From the NCBI GenBank assembly GCA_022393335.1, contig JAJEKB010001426.1:381306-445305 (forward strand): a stretch of 64,000 bases of DNA. Reading direction: 5' to 3'. The first letter of the stretch is position 1. The number at the start of each line of letters is the position of its first letter. Position numbers and translations under genes: made by a program. Of this stretch, positions 58,694 through 64,000 are shown piece by piece. The notes under the pieces are model-generated. The model saw nothing but the letters and a program-made list of their open reading frames with translations. It searched no databases and was not told where the DNA came from. Source of the DNA: Macrotrachela quadricornifera (taxonomy: Eukaryota > Rotifera > Eurotatoria > Philodinida > Philodinidae).

Positions 58694-60339
58694 ATTGATG
58701 AGGAAATAATAAATTAACTTTCTTTCTATAATTCTCTCTCTTTTTGTTATTTATATTCTTTTCTTTCTTGTTAACATATAAATAAACGTCTTTTTCGTTT
58801 GCTATTGATTCTGTTATTATAAAAAGTAAGGTAGATTAACAGACACATGCATTAGTAACCAATGAAGAACGAAAATGTATGGTGAGATGTTGTTTTAGTT
58901 GACAATAAATGAAGCAGTTTCTGAAAAAAAAAATCATTCTCTTTCTTTTTTTTTTGACGAAGAAACCGAAAAGCCTTGACAATTTTTATGCGTTAGAAAG
59001 TTGAAGTTGGAATCATTTACAAAACATAATGCATGGAATAAATTATATTTCTTTCAATTCTAATTAACCAACAAATAAAATTTTACAAAATAACTTTTAG
59101 TTCTTTGTGATGCTTTTTGTTGCCTCTCAAACACTACATCTATTTGCCGATTAATATGATACAGGACCAGAGAAATAAGCATTAAAAAGACGCTTTTATA
59201 ACAAAATATTAAGTCTTACTCCTATCCTAATAGCTAAACAAATGACATCGGCGAAAAAATCTTCATTATGTATAATATTTAAGATTACGAACTGTAAGTT
59301 TCGATCAGACATTAAGTGTAAAACTAAGCAATGATCTAATGATATCGAATTCCTTAAAGATATGTGGATATTTTTTCACTAAACGCTTTCGTTGAAATAC
59401 GATACCAAATAAATAGATTCAAACGATAAACACACTCTTCGTAAAAACTATAATTTTGCTTTCTTTCATACATAAATGTGTTTTTTATGTTTTTCAATTT
59501 TTTTTTGCGCATGTAATCACTGATGACATGAAATACAAAACAAAATGTCAGAGAACAAAGTAAAACCATATTGATTCATGCAGAACGAAACATTTTGAAG
59601 TGATACTCTAAAAAAATCGTGAAAGAATTTCGATTTTTTGCTGTCTCTCTCAATTAAACTATAACTTAATCAATGTCAGGTGCTCGCAACTCAAAATTGT
59701 AGTAAACATTTTTTTTTCGCATTTGCTTTTAGATTATTTGATAGAACATGAACTGTTAAGAAACGTGTTCACAGAGCAGGTGCGGGTAGTACCTCCATGT
59801 TTTGCATATTTCACACATACACAAAATTTTATTTCTTATGGTATTCATGATTATCAAAAATGGCATCATTAGGCTTATTTCTTTAGTCATATATATAATC
59901 AATAGCATTAAATGTAGTTGATATAAATTTCACGAAAAATACAACATGATACAAATCTATGGCAAAAATTATTTTAAATGTCATATAACAAACAATGAAA
60001 GCATCTGAAGAATATTGAAGTTCTTTCAATTATACCTTTAGATAGTTTCAAAAAGATTTAAATTCATAAATAAATTTTATTAAAAAAGCTTAAAATAACA
60101 AATATTGAATATTTTTAACAATATGAGAATAATACAAAAATCATTCATTCATTTTGTTTTAAGTAAAGTGAATATACACTCAATATTTTTGACCATAGTA
60201 ATGATGATTGAACTTGATAAAATACATAATTATATAATGAATAAGCATGTTCACGTAATTCTTTTGTTTTATCACCATTTAGATGTTGAACTACAAAAAA
60301 AACATTCAAATTGAATTTAAAAACAAAAAAATTTCTTTT
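58694..60339. other. Intergenic, no gene seen
   Basis: AT-rich; short ORFs at 59354 and 60105 have no resemblance to known proteins. Confidence 0.4.
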
Positions 60340-61012
60340 TTATTTTAACATACTTGCTGGTATATGTGTTTCACAAAATGAGTAGACAGAATCAGCTGCA
60401 TCCGATGCTTTTTGTACTGTTGATGTTGCTACTTCAAAAACCTAAATATAAAAATAAATAAAAACTAAAAAAAAAGAGAAAACTAAATTTTCATACAGTT
60501 TCTTTGGTATGTTGAATTTTTGATGTTGTTGTATCTTTAACTGAATTCATTACATGACGAACACATTCAGTTTTATCATTAAATTTATTAACAACTTCTT
60601 CAGTTGGAGTATTAATAACTGGATATTTAGATTCAATTTGACGAAGTTTTTCAGAAGCATAATCATCAACTACATGTACTAAATTACCGTAACACATATA
60701 TATATTAAAAAAACACAAATGAATTTATTTTAAATAAACTTACCATATCCATAGAATGGTTTGACAAGAGGCTCAGCAAGTGTAAAAGTCATTTTTAATG
60801 ATTTATCAGCAACTGTTTCGACTAAGTTACATGGAAATCGAATAAATACACTTGTATCTTTTGCTTTTACATAGATTTCATGAAGTTTATCAGTTGATGA
60901 ACGAACAACTTTTAATTATCAAATAACAAAAATAATTAAAAATAATATTAAAACCTAAGATTTTCTTACCTGGTATTTCATAAAGATTTGAAAGAGTTTG
61001 TAAATTCAACAT
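60340..61012 (-). CDS. Perilipin-like (PAT-domain) lipid-droplet protein
   Basis: Four exons: 60970-61012, 60744-60908, 60497-60678 and 60340-60441. Phases agree; 492 nt, 163 residues, TAA stop. The order of elements follows the perilipin PAT region: VVRSSTDKLHEIYVKAKDTS, then NLVETVADKSLKMTFTLAEP and LVKPFYGY. Next comes VDDYASEKLRQIESKYPVIN with TPTEEVVNKFNDKTE, and amphipathic 11-mer-like helices (MNSVKDTTTSKIQHTKETV, VFEVATSTVQKASDAADSVY). Perilipins coat lipid droplets and control lipolysis. It is much shorter than vertebrate perilipins and lacks the C-terminal four-helix bundle. Identification is by pattern only and is moderate. Introns are 55-65 bp. Confidence 0.6.
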
Positions 61013-63312
61013 GATTTAAATGAATAAGAAATAAATGTAATAATTAGATGAAAAGATTGAAGTAAAGAATCTAATGCATATACATCTCTTTATATACTAA
61101 GAAACGAACATATACACATAAGACAAAGGACAAATTTCAAACGTGCATCAGCCGATGAAGAAATGAGATAAAGAAAACCAAAGGTTGTAATATGGCAAGG
61201 GGAAAAGAATAACGTAGAAAGAGTAAAGGTTGGATGACTGATAAGCATGCATGTCGTTCTTTTATATTCAATAACATCGTCATAGTGTCAAAATGGCATA
61301 TAGTGAGATTAATGATCGATCACTATGTCAGTAGGAGTAACAACTTCCATGTCATGTGCTCTGTTAGTGACATATTAGTCTAGTTAAAGCTACAATTGAT
61401 TGAAAAACTTCGGAGTACAGACAAGAATCGTGTTATTTAATCCATCCAGATAGACATCATATGAAATAATGATACGATATTATTTACGTATTAAATTTAT
61501 TTATTTCTTAAATATTCTACCAGCATTTATTATTATATGATGATAAATAACCTGCTTTCATTTTTAATAAATGATGTTTCTTAGAGCGATTGTAATTTTC
61601 AATTAGGACTATTTATCTGTGCTTTCATTATTGCTTAGCGACTTGAAGCAAAGCCGACAATCATGCATGCATAAGAACACGAATAGAAAGGAAAACAGAA
61701 AAAATTTGCTGCTGGCAAAGTTCAACGATTTTTTAGGCGAGATGATTCAAGAGATGAGATATTTCGTTTGGACAATGTTGCAGACTGCTACTTTATACAG
61801 CGGCATATGTTTGTATAAAGAAAGCTCTTTACTAATGAAATGTATTTTTAGATTTCTGTTTCATTAGTTGACAATGTCAGAACTGATTTACTGGAGATTT
61901 CTGGAACAGCTGAATGATGGTTGAAAAATTAGACTTTTGTAGGATGTTAAAGAAATTTTCTATATAGATTATGTTTTTTCTGTGTTAAAAATTTTTTTGT
62001 ATAACTTTATTTCGTTGTGTTGAATTATATAGGAAATTTATGTTGTAGTAGTTATTTATTATTGTTAGTTGTTTTTTGATGGAATAAAAGTTCGAAAGTA
62101 ACGAGTATAGTTGAGCTTTTTTACAGCTATATCTTTCAATATAATTGAGATCTACCATGAATCTGGGAGCAATGGCGTAACACGAATACGCAAAAATCCC
62201 ACGCTATAACCATGATATTACCCCGATACTTGTTCATAATTGACGACAAGGGCAAGACAAATTTTGACTCAAATAAAAATCTTTCTTGTAAACATAAAAA
62301 GAAAGATGAAGAAGTAGATGAAACATTCATACGATCAAGCTTTTCGTACGTTTTTCCAGGATAGAGGTGTTGCGTTAGTATTAATATTGCATTAATTAAT
62401 GTTTTTGTTTTGATGTCAAAAAATATTCTAATATTTTCCCATTAGTATTTAAATTAATATCAGAATAATGCTAATATTTAACATGATTGTGCAAATTTTC
62501 AAGATAATCAAAAAAATATGTTAAAAAAGTAACAGTGTTACGGTTGGACAAGCTGCCATATAATGGACATACATCAATGAAACTAAATCATTTCAATTAT
62601 TTAATGAGATTTGAACTGTTCAAACAGTCTTCTATTCATTTTATCTCTTTGATAATCGCAAAGGAAGGAAGAGCATTTAAAAATGTTTCAGTGCTTTTCT
62701 TCCATCAGTATTGGATGTGTTTGTTTCATTTTCATACGAGTGATAAGAGAAGAAAATGAATAGCACATTTAATAAAAGAAAGAAGATAGGTGAGATAAAC
62801 AACTACAAAACAAATGTTGAAGATGAGAGTAAGAATGTACGGACAAAGGATATGAATCCATATTTGCACTCATCAAACTCATTATTCCCGCTTGTCACCC
62901 ACTTTCATCATTCTTGAGGGCTCTATCTGATAGCAACGTTTTTTTTTCACTGTATTCATAGGCATCTATTGTCATCTCATCAGGATGTATCATCTGAAAT
63001 AAGCTCAACAAATATTCAGTTTTCATGAAGTCCATCAACTTTTATATACATTAGTGGCCACGAAGATATAGTTGCTCTCTAACTAATGATTCATCTGTTA
63101 TCTTGTTTTTACCTTATTCTTCAAGAAGATAGGTGAAGATGAGAGGTAACGGGTGAAAATCTTCTCTCCATCAATCGTTACACTGTTAACTTCTCGGATT
63201 TTATATCGTCAAAGGATTTGAGCTACTCTCATTAATCTATGAAGGATTTAAGAGCATTTTTATTACCTTTTAAAGTTCATTTATCTATGCTTTCTTTTAC
63301 AGTTTATATAAA
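61013..63312. other. Intergenic, no gene seen
   Basis: AT-rich; the ORFs at 61619, 62136 and 62535 lack any resemblance. A CTTTTACAG acceptor 11 bp before the ATG at 63313 suggests a 5'-UTR intron for the next gene. Confidence 0.4.
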
Positions 63313-64000
63313 ATGGTATCTACAGTAAATGAAGTTAATAAAACGAGCAGTAAGAACGAAGATGACATGGATCAAGATAAATTAGTTTCATCGCTTATTG
63401 ATAATTACGAGTCTCCGCGCTACTATCTGAAGACGATCGAAACATTTGATCCCAACCATTACGGTTTTACAGCTAGGGCCTACAAAATCATGGACACTGA
63501 CAAACAACGCATCGAAGCGTTCTCTCGTGCCTTCGAAAGGTACAATATGTTCAAAGATGCTGTCGTTTGCGAAGTGGGCGTAGGTAGATTGGCATTAACA
63601 AAGACCTTCTTAGACCACTGTCGTCATGCTTATCTGATTGAATCGAATCCTCAGTTGACTGATTTGATACATTCGGAACTTAAAAAGAACAACTGGGACA
63701 AAAAGGTGACATTCATCGTGGGAGATGCCATGAAAATTGAGTTACCTGAGAAAGTCGATTTCATCGTTGGAGAATTGATGGGTACATGATGTGCCTGTGA
63801 ATATCAAGTACCCATCTTTCGACACATGAGACAATGGCTTAAGAAGCCCGAAGGTCGGTTGTTTCCAGAGAGAATAAAGAATCTTGTTCAAGTTGGATAT
63901 GCTGTTTTTAACTCCGAACGTCCAGAAAATCACTATTCTCTCATGTATACTCGCCATTGGCCCTGTTTGATGACCAATCAAGTCGTCGTCATTGACGACT
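63313..64000 (+). pseudogene. PRMT-like methyltransferase with in-frame TGA, runs off window
   Basis: From ATG 63313 the frame gives an arginine-methyltransferase-like fold. It has YGFTARAYKIMDTDKQRIEA, SAM-binding VVCEVGVGRLALTK, acidic LIESNPQ, and VDFIVGELMGT, the start of the double-E loop. TGA at 63787-63789 then interrupts it. The same frame continues without another stop for 70 codons to the window end (CACEYQVPIFRHMRQWLKK, RLFPERIKNLVQ), supplying the second Glu at the usual spacing. So the TGA lies inside the loop of an otherwise intact gene. Most likely it is a nonsense mutation (TGG to TGA), but an allele difference, sequence error or UGA recoding is possible. PRMTs methylate arginines using SAM. 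The 3' end is outside the window. Confidence 0.7.

Noticed and set aside
63742..63981. Minus-strand ORF at the right edge
   Set aside because: Antisense to the PRMT-like frame, which carries recognisable motifs on the plus strand.
1..64000. tRNA, rRNA, spliced-leader and telomeric repeats
   Set aside because: Scanned for B-box-like GGTTCGAATCC, conserved rRNA blocks, the SL sequence and G-rich telomere repeats; none convincing was found by eye.

Overview
The window is AT-rich nuclear DNA of a small-genome animal, and a bdelloid rotifer (Adineta/Rotaria/Philodina type) fits best. Three lines of evidence support this. (1) The spliced genes use very short GT-AG introns, often 44-66 bp. (2) Metazoan genes (complexin, sphingolipid delta-4 desaturase, perilipin-like, PGRP-like, PRMT-like) sit beside genes of the kind bdelloids acquired from non-metazoans: a GH45 cellulase and an intron-poor Gfo/Idh/MocA oxidoreductase. 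(3) The ADP-ribosyltransferase, NHL-repeat and TPR families typical of bdelloid expansions are all present. Organism assignment is inference; no rRNA, tRNA or spliced leader was found.

Layout. 1-7.7 kb: three tiny genes for 33-40-residue valine/isoleucine/proline-rich peptides. Each has a TATA box, a 5'-UTR intron of about 62-66 bp and an upstream palindrome-like motif. They are interspersed with a foldback element, an intron-borne TIR insertion and LINE/SINE tails. 8.3-17.9 kb: an ankyrin/ADP-ribosyltransferase gene, a membrane-anchored peptidoglycan-recognition-like gene with a decayed second copy, and an 8-exon membrane NHL-repeat gene on the minus strand. 20.1-23.1 kb: sphingolipid desaturase (minus), whose last exon is separated by a 1.6-kb intron full of repeats. 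25.2-27 kb: a dead LINE. 28.8-33.2 kb: a PhyH-type dioxygenase and complexin (both minus). 34.4-38.8 kb: a MITE, a piggyBac-like fragment, a GH45-related PAN-module gene split by a 790-bp insertion, a small secreted-peptide candidate and the intact GH45 cellulase. 42.6-43.7 kb: Gfo/Idh/MocA oxidoreductase. 47.5-49.2 kb: a long-TIR DNA transposon with a dead transposase. 49.7-53.0 kb: a two-exon Cys/Trp-rich gene whose intron holds a RING/B-box remnant and a LINE 5' half. 53.5-57.7 kb: foldback and hAT-type miniature elements. 57.8-61.0 kb: TPR protein and perilipin-like protein (both minus). 63.3-64.0 kb: a PRMT-like gene with an in-frame TGA, running off the window.

Most exon structures were built by hand from splice consensus, reading-frame phase and family similarity recalled from general knowledge. 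No alignment or database search was run. Two genes lie close enough to share lipid biology (desaturase and PhyH), but there is no operon-like organisation. The strongest novel candidate is the small-peptide gene family at 1.7-7.7 kb.
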